From contig NZ_LMPQ01000012.1 in the NCBI RefSeq assembly GCF_001423905.1, positions 19,377-65,026 on the forward strand: a stretch of DNA of 45,650 nt, in the 5' to 3' direction. Within the stretch, counting starts at the first letter, position 1. Each line of letters opens with the position of its first letter. This document shows positions 35,491 through 43,569 of the stretch, piece by piece. The translations under genes were made by a program, and so were the position numbers. Below the pieces are notes generated by a model, which did not search any database, was not told where the DNA came from, and saw only the letters and a program-made list of their open reading frames with translations. The stretch comes from Frigoribacterium sp. Leaf186. Lineage in GTDB: Bacteria; Actinomycetota; Actinomycetes; Actinomycetales; Microbacteriaceae.

Positions 35491-36659
35491 CGGGTCTTCT
35501 CCTCGAGGGCGACGCCGAGCAGTTCGTCGGCGGTCAGGGCGGTGGCGCCGGCGAGCCAGGCGGCCCGCTCGTCGGAGGACGCGGAGGCGCGGGGCGCGTC
35601 GGCGATCCAGGTCACGCGGGCGAAGGGCAACCGGGTGCCCCCGGTCGGCTCGGTCACGTCGGGCGCGAGTGCCTCGAGCAGGCCGGCCAGCCCGAAGCCG
35701 GCCCGGCCCATCGCCCGGAGCTCGCGCTCGTTGACCCCGAGGGGCAGGTCGCCGTTGCCGAGGTCGGTGCCGTAGAGCACGCGGCCCCCGGCGGCACGGA
35801 ACCGTGACAGGTTGTCGACGGCCGTGAGGAATGCGGACCCACCCGGGACCTCGGTCGCAGGCTCCCTCGGCGCTGGGGTCGCGGATCGCTTCGCGACCCC
35901 CTGAGCTCCACCGCGCGGCCCGTGGATGTCGAGCGTGCTGATCCACGTCGTCGAGGCCGCCAGCCGGGCGATGAGGTCGTCGTCGAGCCGCTCGCTGAAG
36001 GGTGTGTGGGCGAACCGGTCGACGCCCGCGTCGAGCGCCCGCGCGGCCTGGCCCGCCCCTTGGACGTGCGCGACGACGGGCAGCCCGAAGCCGTGGGCCG
36101 CGTCGACCACGGCGGCGAGCGTCGCGTCGTCGAGCACGGGGCCGACGTCGGAGTTCAGTGCCACCTTGACGACCGTGGCGCCGAGGGCGTGCTGCTGCCC
36201 GACCACCCGGGCCCCACGCCGCGACCGGGTCGCGGCACGCAGGCCGCCGACGGCCAGGGCGGCCCGGGGCGGCGCCCAGCCCGACCGGCTCGGGTAGCCA
36301 CCCGGGGCCGTGACGAGCCCGCCGGCGACGGACACCTCGGGCCAGCCGTCGCGACCCGACCGGTCGAGCCACCCGCGAGCCACGGCAGGGTCCCACCCGA
36401 GGTCGACGACGCGGGCGATGCCCCCGGCGGGCAGGCGGGCGGCGTCGACGAGGCCGAGGTGGACGTGCGAGTCGGTGAACGGGGCGAGCACGGTGCCGGG
36501 GACGTGCGGCAGCTCGGCCCGGACGAGCGCGTCGGCGTCGTGCGCGTCCGCGGGCCCGGCGAAGACGACGCCGTGCGCGTCGAGCCGCAGCAGGCTGCGA
36601 CCGGACCACCGGCCCGACCAGGCGTGGTCGACCGTGACGAGCCGCGCCTCCTGATCCAT
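35487..36659 (-). CDS. Amidohydrolase-superfamily protein coupled to kynureninase
   Basis: A 390-residue TIM-barrel amidohydrolase. Metal and catalytic positions visible in order: HVH in APFTDSHVHLG (about 63-67), Lys in VVKVALNSD, His in VVAHVQGAG, His in RFAHTPFSE, Asp in LYGTDLGNGD. A Pro/Arg/Ala-rich insertion (KRSATPAPREPATEVPGG) interrupts the region before the last strand. The start ATG 36659 is followed after four bases by an exact 10-mer, encoding QEAR; TAGGGT ends 7 bases upstream (leaderless). The stop overlaps kynU. An amide-hydrolysing step next to kynureninase might be N-formylkynurenine deformylation, but known formamidases belong to other folds, so this is speculation. Confidence 0.85.
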   Translation of the reverse strand: MDQEARLVTVDHAWSGRWSGRSLLRLDAHGVVFAGPADAHDADALVRAELPHVPGTVLAPFTDSHVHLGLVDAARLPAGGIARVVDLGWDPAVARGWLDRSGRDGWPEVSVAGGLVTAPGGYPSRSGWAPPRAALAVGGLRAATRSRRGARVVGQQHALGATVVKVALNSDVGPVLDDATLAAVVDAAHGFGLPVVAHVQGAGQAARALDAGVDRFAHTPFSERLDDDLIARLAASTTWISTLDIHGPRGGAQGVAKRSATPAPREPATEVPGGSAFLTAVDNLSRFRAAGGRVLYGTDLGNGDLPLGVNERELRAMGRAGFGLAGLLEALAPDVTEPTGGTRLPFARVTWIADAPRASASSDERAAWLAGATALTADELLGVALEEKTR

Positions 36660-36764
36660 GACCCCGACCCTATTCGTGCGCGCTGCCGACGCCTCGCAGG
36701 CCCGCCCGCGTCCGGGGACGACGAGGCGGGCCCGCGGGCTGGGGAGGAGCCGAGGAGGCGCGAC

Positions 36765-37580
36765 CTACCCGGGCAGGACGGCCCGCGAGCACCGCGCCAC
36801 GTACGGCAACCGGATCAGGTCGACGTCGCGGGTGTCGGGGTGCGTGTCGAGCAACCGCTCGACGTCGCGCAGCAAGGCCGCGCGGTCGTCGGGCGACAGC
36901 GTGATCACGTAACTGCGGGACGCGATCATGGCGAGGAACTCCTCGCGCCCGAGTTCGTGCACCCAGGCGACGTCGTGACGCTCGACGGCGCCGAACGGGG
37001 CCCCGACGACCGGGGCGTCCGACCCCATGTCGCGCTCGCGGGGCTGGTGCATCACGCGGCTGAGCTCGGCCACCCACGGCACCGACTCGTCGCGGATGTT
37101 CCAGATCAGGCCCAGCGTGCCGCCGGGGCGCAGCACCCGGGCGATCTCGGGCACCGCGCGGTCGGTGTCGACCCAGTGCCACGCCTGGGCGACCAGCACG
37201 GCGTCGACCGAGTCGTCGTCGAGCGGGAGGGCCTCGGCCGAACCGGCGACCGAGACGGCCCCGGGCACGACCTGCTCGAGGGTCGCGCGCATGCCGGGTG
37301 ACGGCTCGACGGCGGTGACCGACGGTGCCCGGTCGAGCAGCAGGCGGGTGAGCTTGCCGGTGCCGGCCCCCAGGTCGACCACGTGACAGGCGCCGTCGGG
37401 CAGCAGCCAGTCGACGGCCTCGAGGGGGTACGACGGGCGGCCCCTCTCGTAGACGTCGGCGGCCAGCCCGAACGAGGCGGCGAGGTCGGAATCGGGTCGA
37501 GTGGGGTCGAAGCCGTGGGCGGCCGGGTCGGACCCCTGACGGGTTGGTTGATGTGTCACCAGAACACTGTCGCACGTCAC
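36765..37580 (-). CDS. Class I SAM-dependent methyltransferase
   Basis: A methyltransferase of the UbiE/Methyltransf_11 type. After a variable leader, the core begins LAASFGLAADVYERGRPSYP. Motif I is VVDLGAGTGKLT, post-I VTAVEPSPGM, motif II SVDAVLVAQAWHWVD, motif III IARVLRPGGTLGLIW. The WHWVD and YERGRPSYP blocks are typical of actinobacterial proteins of unknown substrate. GTG 37580 is the longest start; GTG 37559 (VTHQPTRQG) is equally possible as neither has a clear ribosome site. An exact 10-mer copy lies 3 bases past the stop (36753-36762). It is divergent from the FMN reductase gene. Confidence 0.88.
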   Translation of the reverse strand: MTCDSVLVTHQPTRQGSDPAAHGFDPTRPDSDLAASFGLAADVYERGRPSYPLEAVDWLLPDGACHVVDLGAGTGKLTRLLLDRAPSVTAVEPSPGMRATLEQVVPGAVSVAGSAEALPLDDDSVDAVLVAQAWHWVDTDRAVPEIARVLRPGGTLGLIWNIRDESVPWVAELSRVMHQPRERDMGSDAPVVGAPFGAVERHDVAWVHELGREEFLAMIASRSYVITLSPDDRAALLRDVERLLDTHPDTRDVDLIRLPYVARCSRAVLPG

Positions 37581-37631
37581 GATCCGTCACACACCCTCTG
37601 TTACGCCGGTCGCGGGCGCAGCATGGTGAGG

Positions 37632-38339
37632 ATGACTTCCGAGCCCACCCCGCCCCCGCGTCCGCCCCGGCCCCTCCGGGTCGTCGCCGTGTCGGGCACC
37701 CTCAGCACGCCGTCCAAGACCGACGCGCTCGTGCGCGAGATCGTCACCGCTCTGGGCGACGTCCTGCCGATCGAGGCGCACGTGATCCGGGTCAGCGAGC
37801 TCGGTCCGCTGTTCGCCGGGGCGCTCACGCGCGACCAGCTCGACGAGCGGGTCGAGCGCGAGTTGGTCGCGATCGAGACCGCCGACCTGCTGATCGCGGC
37901 CTCGCCCGTCTACCGCGCCTCCTTCACCGGGCTCTTCAAGCACCTGTTCGACTTCGTCGAGCAGTACGCGCTGGTCGACGTGCCCGTGCTGCTGGCCGCG
38001 ACGGGCGGCAGCGAACGCCACGCGCTGATCATCGAGCACTCGTTGCGCCCGCTGTTCGGGTTCTTCCAGGCGCTCACGCTGCCCCTCGGCGTCTACGCCC
38101 ACACGACCGACTTCACGGCGACCGGGGGAGCCGACAAGTACGCGGTCACGGCGCCCCTGCTGCAGGAGCGCATCCGCAACGCGATCCAGCGGGGCCTGCC
38201 CCTGATCCGCTCGAGCATCCTCGAGAAGGGCCGCATCGAGCAGGCCCTCGACCGGGGCGAGGCGGACGACGCGCTGTCGGTCGACGACCCCCGGGCGAAC
38301 GGACTCGAGGTCACGACGCCGACGAGGCTGTTCAGCTGA
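37632..38339 (+). CDS. NADPH-dependent FMN reductase (CE1759-like)
   Basis: A flavodoxin-fold FMN reductase of 235 residues. The FMN phosphate loop is VVAVSGTLSTPSKTDALV near the N-terminus. The conserved SPVYRASFTGLFKHLFDF is at about residues 92-109, followed by LLAATGGSERHALIIEHSLRPLFGFFQAL. The pattern is close to the CE1759 group, which partners luciferase-like flavin monooxygenases (LLM). No LLM gene is adjacent. An exact 10-mer (37914-37923) falls in the conserved YRASF codons, one of the few copies in conserved coding sequence. ATG 37632 is chosen after CATGGT; ATG 37623 in the same frame is an alternative. Confidence 0.88.
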   Translation: MTSEPTPPPRPPRPLRVVAVSGTLSTPSKTDALVREIVTALGDVLPIEAHVIRVSELGPLFAGALTRDQLDERVERELVAIETADLLIAASPVYRASFTGLFKHLFDFVEQYALVDVPVLLAATGGSERHALIIEHSLRPLFGFFQALTLPLGVYAHTTDFTATGGADKYAVTAPLLQERIRNAIQRGLPLIRSSILEKGRIEQALDRGEADDALSVDDPRANGLEVTTPTRLFS

Positions 38340-38412
38340 GCGGACCCGCACCGCACGCCGCGACCCGAAGGCGGGGCAGCCACGCAGGATGCCCACGGGT
38401 ATCGTGGTCGAC

Positions 38413-38817
38413 GTGACCCCCGACCCGACGCCCCGAGGCCCGTCCGTCGCGCGTGCCGAGATCCGCGACAGCGAGGCCCAGCGTCGGCTCGGCCTCTTGC
38501 CCCCGGGCGTCCTGCCGACACGTGCCGCCCGATGGGTGGCCGACGGCGTCGACGACGCCTCCGTGCACGAGCTGGCTGAGACGTTGACGACGACGGACGA
38601 CGCCCGTGAGGCCCTGCTCGCCCGCGCGGCCGCCGACCTCGGCCTCGGGTTCGGCTCGGTGCGCGAGGCCCGCGCCCACCACGGCCAGCGCGTCGTCGAG
38701 TCGATGACGGCCGCTTCGGCCCCGAACGACGCCCTGGGATTCTCGAACGGCTTCACCGACACCATCGAAGAATCGGTCCGCGACAGCATCGCCCGCCTCT
38801 TCAAGCCCCGCGGCTGA
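38413..38817 (+). CDS. Hypothetical soluble protein
   Basis: A 134-residue protein with a mixed helical composition (EAQRRLGLLPPGVLPTRAARWVADG, then DAREALLARAAADLGLGFGSVREAR, and the end ESVRDSIARLFKPRG). No transmembrane segment, signal peptide or cysteine is present. GTG 38413 follows TATCGT by 7 bases, the leaderless pattern seen for many neighbours; ATG 38389 is an in-frame alternative. The last codons and stop are the first unit of an 18-bp tandem array. I do not recognise a family. It lies between the FMN reductase and the bacteriocin-type exporter but is separated from the latter by its own promoter. Confidence 0.65.
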   Translation: MTPDPTPRGPSVARAEIRDSEAQRRLGLLPPGVLPTRAARWVADGVDDASVHELAETLTTTDDAREALLARAAADLGLGFGSVREARAHHGQRVVESMTAASAPNDALGFSNGFTDTIEESVRDSIARLFKPRG

Positions 38818-38892
38818 CCGAAGCCCCGAGGCTGACCGCCGCCCCGAGGCTGACCGCCGCCCTGCGGCTGCCCGGGGCTCCGAGGCTGACCG
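38803..38892. repeat. 18-bp tandem repeat starting in the last codons of the 38413 gene
   Basis: Five units (38803, 38821, 38839, 38857, 38875) share the core CCCGAGGCTGACCG with few changes. The first unit encodes the final KPRG and the TGA stop. Later units are outside the gene. Confidence 0.92.
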
Positions 38893-38994
38893 CAGTCCCG
38901 CGATGTCACGTACGGCGACCAGCCATCCGAACGGTCGCCTGACTGCGGGTGCGCATGTCGGCCTCGTCGACGTGTCCGTCCGACATTCTTGCAT

Positions 38995-39024
38995 TTGACA
39001 TGTTTAATGGCGAGAAAGTACGGT
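38995..39024 (+). promoter_or_regulatory. Promoter of the bacteriocin-type ABC exporter operon
   Basis: A perfect -35 TTGACA (38995-39000) and TACGGT (39019-39024) are separated by 18 bases in one of the most AT-rich stretches of the window. Transcription would start near 39031, about 80 bases before the first gene. The -35 continues as TTGACATGT, identical to the orphan site at 9305-9313. Confidence 0.7.
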
Positions 39025-39041
39025 CGTGATGAAGTGACGAC

Positions 39042-39074
39042 GGTGCCCGTCCCACCCAGCGTGGGGCGGGCACC
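39042..39074 (+). promoter_or_regulatory. Leader hairpin before the ABC exporter genes
   Basis: GGTGCCCGTCCCA (39042-39054) pairs with TGGGGCGGGCACC (39062-39074), with one G-T pair and one further inner pair. It would start about 11 bases into the transcript from the promoter at 38995 and lacks a T run. An attenuator, or a 5' stabilising stem, is possible. Confidence 0.65.
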
Positions 39075-39112
39075 TCCGTCCACACCTTCGACGCGATCGG
39101 ACGCCTCAGCCC

Positions 39113-41113
39113 ATGGCTCACAAACTGAGCATCATCGTCGCCGTGCTCGTCGCGCTCGTCGGCGCGTTCCTCTTCGTGAGGACCAGCGACGAAGCCCTGC
39201 CCGCCGGTGCGCGGTCGAACCTCGTCATCTGGGAGCACGGCGACGTGGCCAAGGTGGACACGATCGAGACCCTGGCCCGCTCCGCAGCGGAACACGACGT
39301 CGGTCTCGTGAAGGACGCTGTGACCGCGAGCGACGGCGGGACCCTGCGAACGTTGTACGTCGTGCACAAGCCCGACGGGCACGCCTGGCCCGACGAGCAC
39401 CGCCCGTACCCGGACGTCGGACGGGACGTCGAGACGCGCTGGGCGGACATCGCGACTCTGCCCCTGGCACAGACCAACGGCTTGTACGACAGCGATGCCC
39501 CCGAAGAGCGGTTGGCGCTCGTCGCGGACGACCTCGAGGCCCTCGGCATGCAGGTGTCCACCCAGACCGGCGGGCCGGTCACGATGATCCCCTGGGCCCT
39601 CTACGCCGTTCCGCTCGCCCCGCTCGTAGTCGCGGCACTGCTCGCCGTCATGGCGGGCGTCGGCCACGGGGCGGTCGTCCACCGCCGGCGAGACGCCATC
39701 CTGCAGGTGAGCGGTGCGTCACGACGCTCGACGACTGCTCGCACCGTCCGTGACGACGCCGTCCTCGTCGTGTCGACCCTGATCGGGGGGCTCCTCGCCT
39801 CCCTGCCCGTCCTCGCGTGGTACGACGGCCTCGCGCAATGGCCTCGAATCGCTCTCGTCTCGGTGCTCGCCGTGGCCGGAATCCTCGCGTTCGTCGTCGG
39901 TGCGGTCATCGTCGCGTCGGCGGCCCGGGCCCGCGCCCGGCTTCTCCCCGCCATCCGCGGCGCTCGACCCGCCGTGTCGCACGTGGTGGGACTCGCCGTC
40001 GTGCATGCGCTCGCCCTGGGTCTCGTCGTCTCCGTCATGCCGACCGGTGTCGAGGCGACCGTTCGGGTAGCGGACAACCGCGCCGATCGGGAGGCGTGGG
40101 CGGCGGCAAGCGAGTGGTTCGAGCTCCTGTTCCATTCTGGTTTCGACGAGAGTGTCCGTTCGGACAAGCCTTTCGCCAGCATCGCTCGTGCAGAACTCGC
40201 GCGTCATCGGGCGCTCTTCGCGGTGCAGCCGAACGGGCCGTTCGAGGGGTACGGACCAGACCACGGTGACTCGCTCACGGTGAATCAGGAGTACCTCCGG
40301 CACAACCCTGTCGTCGATGCGTCGGGCCAGACCTTCGGCGAGGCCGATGTCGATGCGAGGTCGCTGACATTGCTGGTCCCTGAGGGACTCGAGGACCAGA
40401 CCGCCTCCATCGCGGGGGAGTGGCTCGCCTGGCTGGACTGGGAGTCATCCGACCACGAGGAGAGCCCCCCGCGCGACGAACCGATCGGTCTCGAGGTGCG
40501 CTACATCGCCGATGGTCAGTCCCTGTTCACGTTCGGAACCAAATGGGGCGACGTGACGAGTCATCAGCGCGACGCCGTCGTCGCCGTGCTCCCCACCGAG
40601 GTCGACGTCGTCTCCGACAACTGGCTGGCGAGCAACATGACGTCAGGTGGCGTCCTCTTCTCCGACCCCGTCTCGGTGCAGCGTCAGCTCGACGCCGCGG
40701 GACTCGACCAGCAGATCGGGTCCATCGTCCGCGCGGCCGACGTCGCGGCGATCCGCATCGCCGAGCAGGCACGAGAACTGCGTGACGTCCTCGCGGTCGC
40801 CGTCCTCGGGGTCGTCGTCCTGATGCTCTCCGCCGTCATGACCGCGGCCGCCGTCGCCGAGCGGGGACGCCGGCGAGACGTGGTCCTGGTGACGGCGGGT
40901 GCCGGACCCCTGCGGACGGCGATCCTCCCCGCGATCATGACGGCAGCCGCCGGCACGGCGGTGATCACCGTCACACGAGGGCTCGGGCTCGTCGACGGAG
41001 CCGGCGCGCTCGCCGCGGCCGCGGGTGTCGTGGTCCTCGACGTCGTCGTGATCTCAGCCGTCCTCGCCCTGCACCGGTCGCGAATCCGCGCCGACACCCT
41101 CGACCGCGCCTGA
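39113..41113 (+). CDS. Bacteriocin-associated integral membrane protein (lactococcin 972-type permease)
   Basis: A 666-residue membrane protein. One N-terminal helix (residues 5-22) leads to an extracytoplasmic domain to about 157. Four helices lie between about 160 and 310, a second large extracytoplasmic domain at about 311-558, and two or three final helices (559-582, 603-652). This layout, with the partner ATPase, matches the 7TM bacteriocin-associated/DUF1430 permeases of lactococcin 972-type systems, which are thought to export or give immunity to a small peptide. Between 40120 and 40330 codons ending in T or A are commoner than in neighbouring genes, hinting at different origin. No ribosome site is obvious at ATG 39113. 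Confidence 0.75.
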   Translation: MAHKLSIIVAVLVALVGAFLFVRTSDEALPAGARSNLVIWEHGDVAKVDTIETLARSAAEHDVGLVKDAVTASDGGTLRTLYVVHKPDGHAWPDEHRPYPDVGRDVETRWADIATLPLAQTNGLYDSDAPEERLALVADDLEALGMQVSTQTGGPVTMIPWALYAVPLAPLVVAALLAVMAGVGHGAVVHRRRDAILQVSGASRRSTTARTVRDDAVLVVSTLIGGLLASLPVLAWYDGLAQWPRIALVSVLAVAGILAFVVGAVIVASAARARARLLPAIRGARPAVSHVVGLAVVHALALGLVVSVMPTGVEATVRVADNRADREAWAAASEWFELLFHSGFDESVRSDKPFASIARAELARHRALFAVQPNGPFEGYGPDHGDSLTVNQEYLRHNPVVDASGQTFGEADVDARSLTLLVPEGLEDQTASIAGEWLAWLDWESSDHEESPPRDEPIGLEVRYIADGQSLFTFGTKWGDVTSHQRDAVVAVLPTEVDVVSDNWLASNMTSGGVLFSDPVSVQRQLDAAGLDQQIGSIVRAADVAAIRIAEQARELRDVLAVAVLGVVVLMLSAVMTAAAVAERGRRRDVVLVTAGAGPLRTAILPAIMTAAAGTAVITVTRGLGLVDGAGALAAAAGVVVLDVVVISAVLALHRSRIRADTLDRA

Positions 41114-41178
41114 GGGCACCGCCACCCCGGCGCCGACACCGGTCGGCTCCACCGCGAACCGCCTCCGAGAGGAACACG

Positions 41179-41901
41179 ATGCTCCCCCTCCCGACCCCCG
41201 CCGTCCAGGCGACCCCCGACGCGACCACGTCGCAGCCCGTCCTCAGCGTCCGCGACGCCACGCGGCGCCGAGGCACACGAACCCTGTGGGAGGGCATCAG
41301 CTTCGACGTGGCGCCAGGCGCCTCCGTCGCCGTCACCGGCCGCAGCGGCACCGGCAAGACGAGTCTGCTGTCCTGCCTCGGCCTGCTCGACCGTGTCGAC
41401 TCCGGCACCCTCCACGTCGCCGGCGCCGACGTCACGCGGGTGTCGCGCGCCACCCGGCGGAGGCTCTTCCGCGGAACGGTGGGGCACCTCTTCCAGAACT
41501 ACGCCCTCGTCGACGACTGGACGGTCGCCGCCAACGTCGACGTCGCCTTCATCGGCGACCGCACGAACCGCTCCTCGCGCGCCGAGCGTCGGGAGGCCGC
41601 CCTCGAACGGGTCGGGCTGGCCGGGTACGGGCGTCGACCCGTGCACACGCTGAGCGGCGGCGAACAGCAACGGGTGGCCCTCGCTCGGCTCATGGTGCGG
41701 TCGCCGCGCCTCGTCATCGCCGACGAACCCTCGGCTGCCCTCGACTCGGACGCCGTCACGATGGTGCTCGAGGTGCTCGACGACCTCCGCCTCGCGGGCT
41801 CGGCCCTCGTCGTCGCGACCCACGACGACCGTGTCGTCGACTGGTGCACCGAGACCCTTCCCCTCGGGCTCTCCTCGGACGACCGACGCGACGACGCGTA
41901 G
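41179..41901 (+). CDS. ABC transporter ATP-binding protein (bacteriocin export type)
   Basis: A 240-residue ATPase of the MacB/LolD-like class. Walker A is GRSGTGKTS, the Q-loop HLFQNYALVDDWTV, the signature LSGGEQQRVALARL, Walker B RLVIADEPSAALD, and the H-loop VVATHDDRVVD. The QNYALVD segment is typical of the putative lactococcin 972 export group. AGAGGA lies 6 bases before ATG 41179, which is 65 bases after the permease stop, so the two form an operon. The last codon and stop run into the terminator hairpin at 41900. No peptide precursor gene is adjacent. Confidence 0.9.
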   Translation: MLPLPTPAVQATPDATTSQPVLSVRDATRRRGTRTLWEGISFDVAPGASVAVTGRSGTGKTSLLSCLGLLDRVDSGTLHVAGADVTRVSRATRRRLFRGTVGHLFQNYALVDDWTVAANVDVAFIGDRTNRSSRAERREAALERVGLAGYGRRPVHTLSGGEQQRVALARLMVRSPRLVIADEPSAALDSDAVTMVLEVLDDLRLAGSALVVATHDDRVVDWCTETLPLGLSSDDRRDDA

Positions 41902-41939
41902 GAGGCGCGGTGCCGGTCTCGACCGGCACCGCGCCTCCT
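41900..41939. terminator. Perfect bidirectional terminator built from an inverted pair of the dispersed 10-mer
   Basis: AGGAGGCGCGGTGCCGGT (41900-41917) and its exact complement (41922-41939) flank the 4-base loop CTCG. Both outer halves are exact 10-mer copies. It starts within the ABC ATPase stop codon and lies before the convergent arabinofuranosidase 3' end, so it can serve both. Confidence 0.9.
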
Positions 41940-41955
41940 CAAGGCCCTCGGCGGG

Positions 41956-43491
41956 TCAGGCCTTGCCGACCTCGAGTTCGACGACGGCCCACGAGAGCGC
42001 GGGCAGGCGCAGGCGTGCCGTGCCGGAGTCGACCGCGACGCCGGTCAGCGGGACGAGCCCGACCGTGTCTTGCGCCTGCTCGGTGTTGGACGAGAAGCGG
42101 TCACCGCCCTCGGGCACGGCCAGCACCTCGGCGCGGGTGACGCGGCCACCGTCGAAGCCGCGCAGGGCGAGCTCGACGTCGGCCGTCTCGTCGAGACCGC
42201 GGTTGGCGAGGAAGAACGCCAGCTTGCCGGTCTCCTCGTCGTAGGTCGCGCTGACGTCGACCAGGTCGGCGTCGCCGTACTTCTCGGTGTCGACCTTGTC
42301 GCTCGTGACGACGGTGCGCAGGATCTGACCCGTGGCCAGGGCCGCCATGCGCGCGAACGGCCAGAAGATCGACTGGCGCCACGCTGGCCCGCCGGCCTCG
42401 CTGCGGATCGGGGCGATGACGTTGACGAGCTGCGCCTGGTTGGCGATCTTGACCCGGTCGCCGTGCCGCAGCAGCGAGTTGAGGAACGTGCCGACCACGA
42501 CCGCGTCGGTGACGTTGTACTGGTCCTCGATCAGTCGGGGGTGCTCACGCCAGCCCTTCGAGACGTTGTGCGGCTGGTCGTCGCTGTCGAGGCCGGTCTG
42601 GTACCAGACGTTCCACTCGTCGAACGAGATGTCGACCTGCTTCGCGTGCTTGCCGGCGGCCTTGACGCCGTCGATGGTCGACACGACCTCGTCGATGAAC
42701 GCGTCCATGTCGACGGCCGTCGCGAGGAAGCTCTTCGCGTCGCCGTCGTGCTCCTGGTAGTAGGCGTGCATCGAGACGTAGTCGACCTCGTCGTACGCGT
42801 GGGTGAGCACCTCGTGCTCCCAGGCGCCGAAGGTGGGCATGCCGCGGCCCGAGCTGCCGACCGCGACCAGTTCGATCGAGTCGTCGACGAACTTCATGGC
42901 CTTGGCGGCCTCCTGGGCGAGGCGGCCGTACTCGGTGGCCGTCTTGTGGCCGATCTGCCACGGGCCGTCGAGCTCGTTGCCGAGGCACCAGAGCTTGATG
43001 TCGAACGGATCCTTCGCGCCGTTGGCGATGCGACGGTCGCTCAGCGCGGTACCGCCGGGGTGGTTGGCGTACTCGACGAGCTCGCGGGCGGCGTCGACGC
43101 CGCGGGTGCCGAGGTTGACGGCCTCCATGACCTCGGTGCCGGCCAGCTTCGACCACTCGACGAACTCGTGCAGGCCGAAGGCGTTGGTCTCGACGGTGTG
43201 CCAGGCGCCGTCGAGCCGACGGGGACGCTGGTCGACCGGGCCGACGCCGTCCTCCCAGTTGTAGCCCGACACGAAGTTGCCGCCGGGGTAGCGGATGACG
43301 GTGGCCCCGAGCTCCTTCGTCAGGTCGAGGACGTCGCGGCGGAAGCCGTTCTCGTCGGCGGTGGGGTGGCCGGGCTCGTAGATGCCGGTGTAGACGCAGC
43401 GGCCCATGTGTTCGACGAACGAGCCGAACAGGCGTCTCGGCACGGGGCCGACGGTGAACTCGCGGTCGACGGTGATGCGGGCGGTGGACAT
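41956..43491 (-). CDS. GH51 alpha-L-arabinofuranosidase
   Basis: A 511-residue intracellular glycoside hydrolase, without signal peptide, that removes arabinofuranosyl units from arabino-oligosaccharides. The N-terminal beta strand SFVEHMGRCVYTGIYEPGHP and RYPGGNFVSGYNWEDGVGP are characteristic. The acid/base Glu is in CLGNELDGPWQIGH, and the nucleophile Glu in ISFDEWNVWY. NQAQLVNVIAPI and the C-terminal beta domain (ALSWAVVELEV) complete the family order. AGGAG lies 5 bases before ATG 43491. It is downstream of the sugar permeases on the same strand, so imported arabino-oligosaccharides are probably hydrolysed here in the cytoplasm. Confidence 0.96.
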   Translation of the reverse strand: MSTARITVDREFTVGPVPRRLFGSFVEHMGRCVYTGIYEPGHPTADENGFRRDVLDLTKELGATVIRYPGGNFVSGYNWEDGVGPVDQRPRRLDGAWHTVETNAFGLHEFVEWSKLAGTEVMEAVNLGTRGVDAARELVEYANHPGGTALSDRRIANGAKDPFDIKLWCLGNELDGPWQIGHKTATEYGRLAQEAAKAMKFVDDSIELVAVGSSGRGMPTFGAWEHEVLTHAYDEVDYVSMHAYYQEHDGDAKSFLATAVDMDAFIDEVVSTIDGVKAAGKHAKQVDISFDEWNVWYQTGLDSDDQPHNVSKGWREHPRLIEDQYNVTDAVVVGTFLNSLLRHGDRVKIANQAQLVNVIAPIRSEAGGPAWRQSIFWPFARMAALATGQILRTVVTSDKVDTEKYGDADLVDVSATYDEETGKLAFFLANRGLDETADVELALRGFDGGRVTRAEVLAVPEGGDRFSSNTEQAQDTVGLVPLTGVAVDSGTARLRLPALSWAVVELEVGKA

Positions 43492-43569
43492 GGATCTCCT
43501 AGCTGAGGGGAACGGCGTGCGTGTGGTGGGGACGGGGACGAGGAGGCGCGGTGCGGCCGGTCGGGCGGG

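Noticed and set aside
38803-38892. CRISPR array or iteron-type origin
   Set aside because: Units are contiguous with no spacers, begin inside a coding sequence, and no replication protein gene is near.
38893-39112. Lactococcin 972-like precursor upstream of the exporter
   Set aside because: No open frame with a signal peptide and Gly/Trp-rich mature part is present on either strand in this interval.
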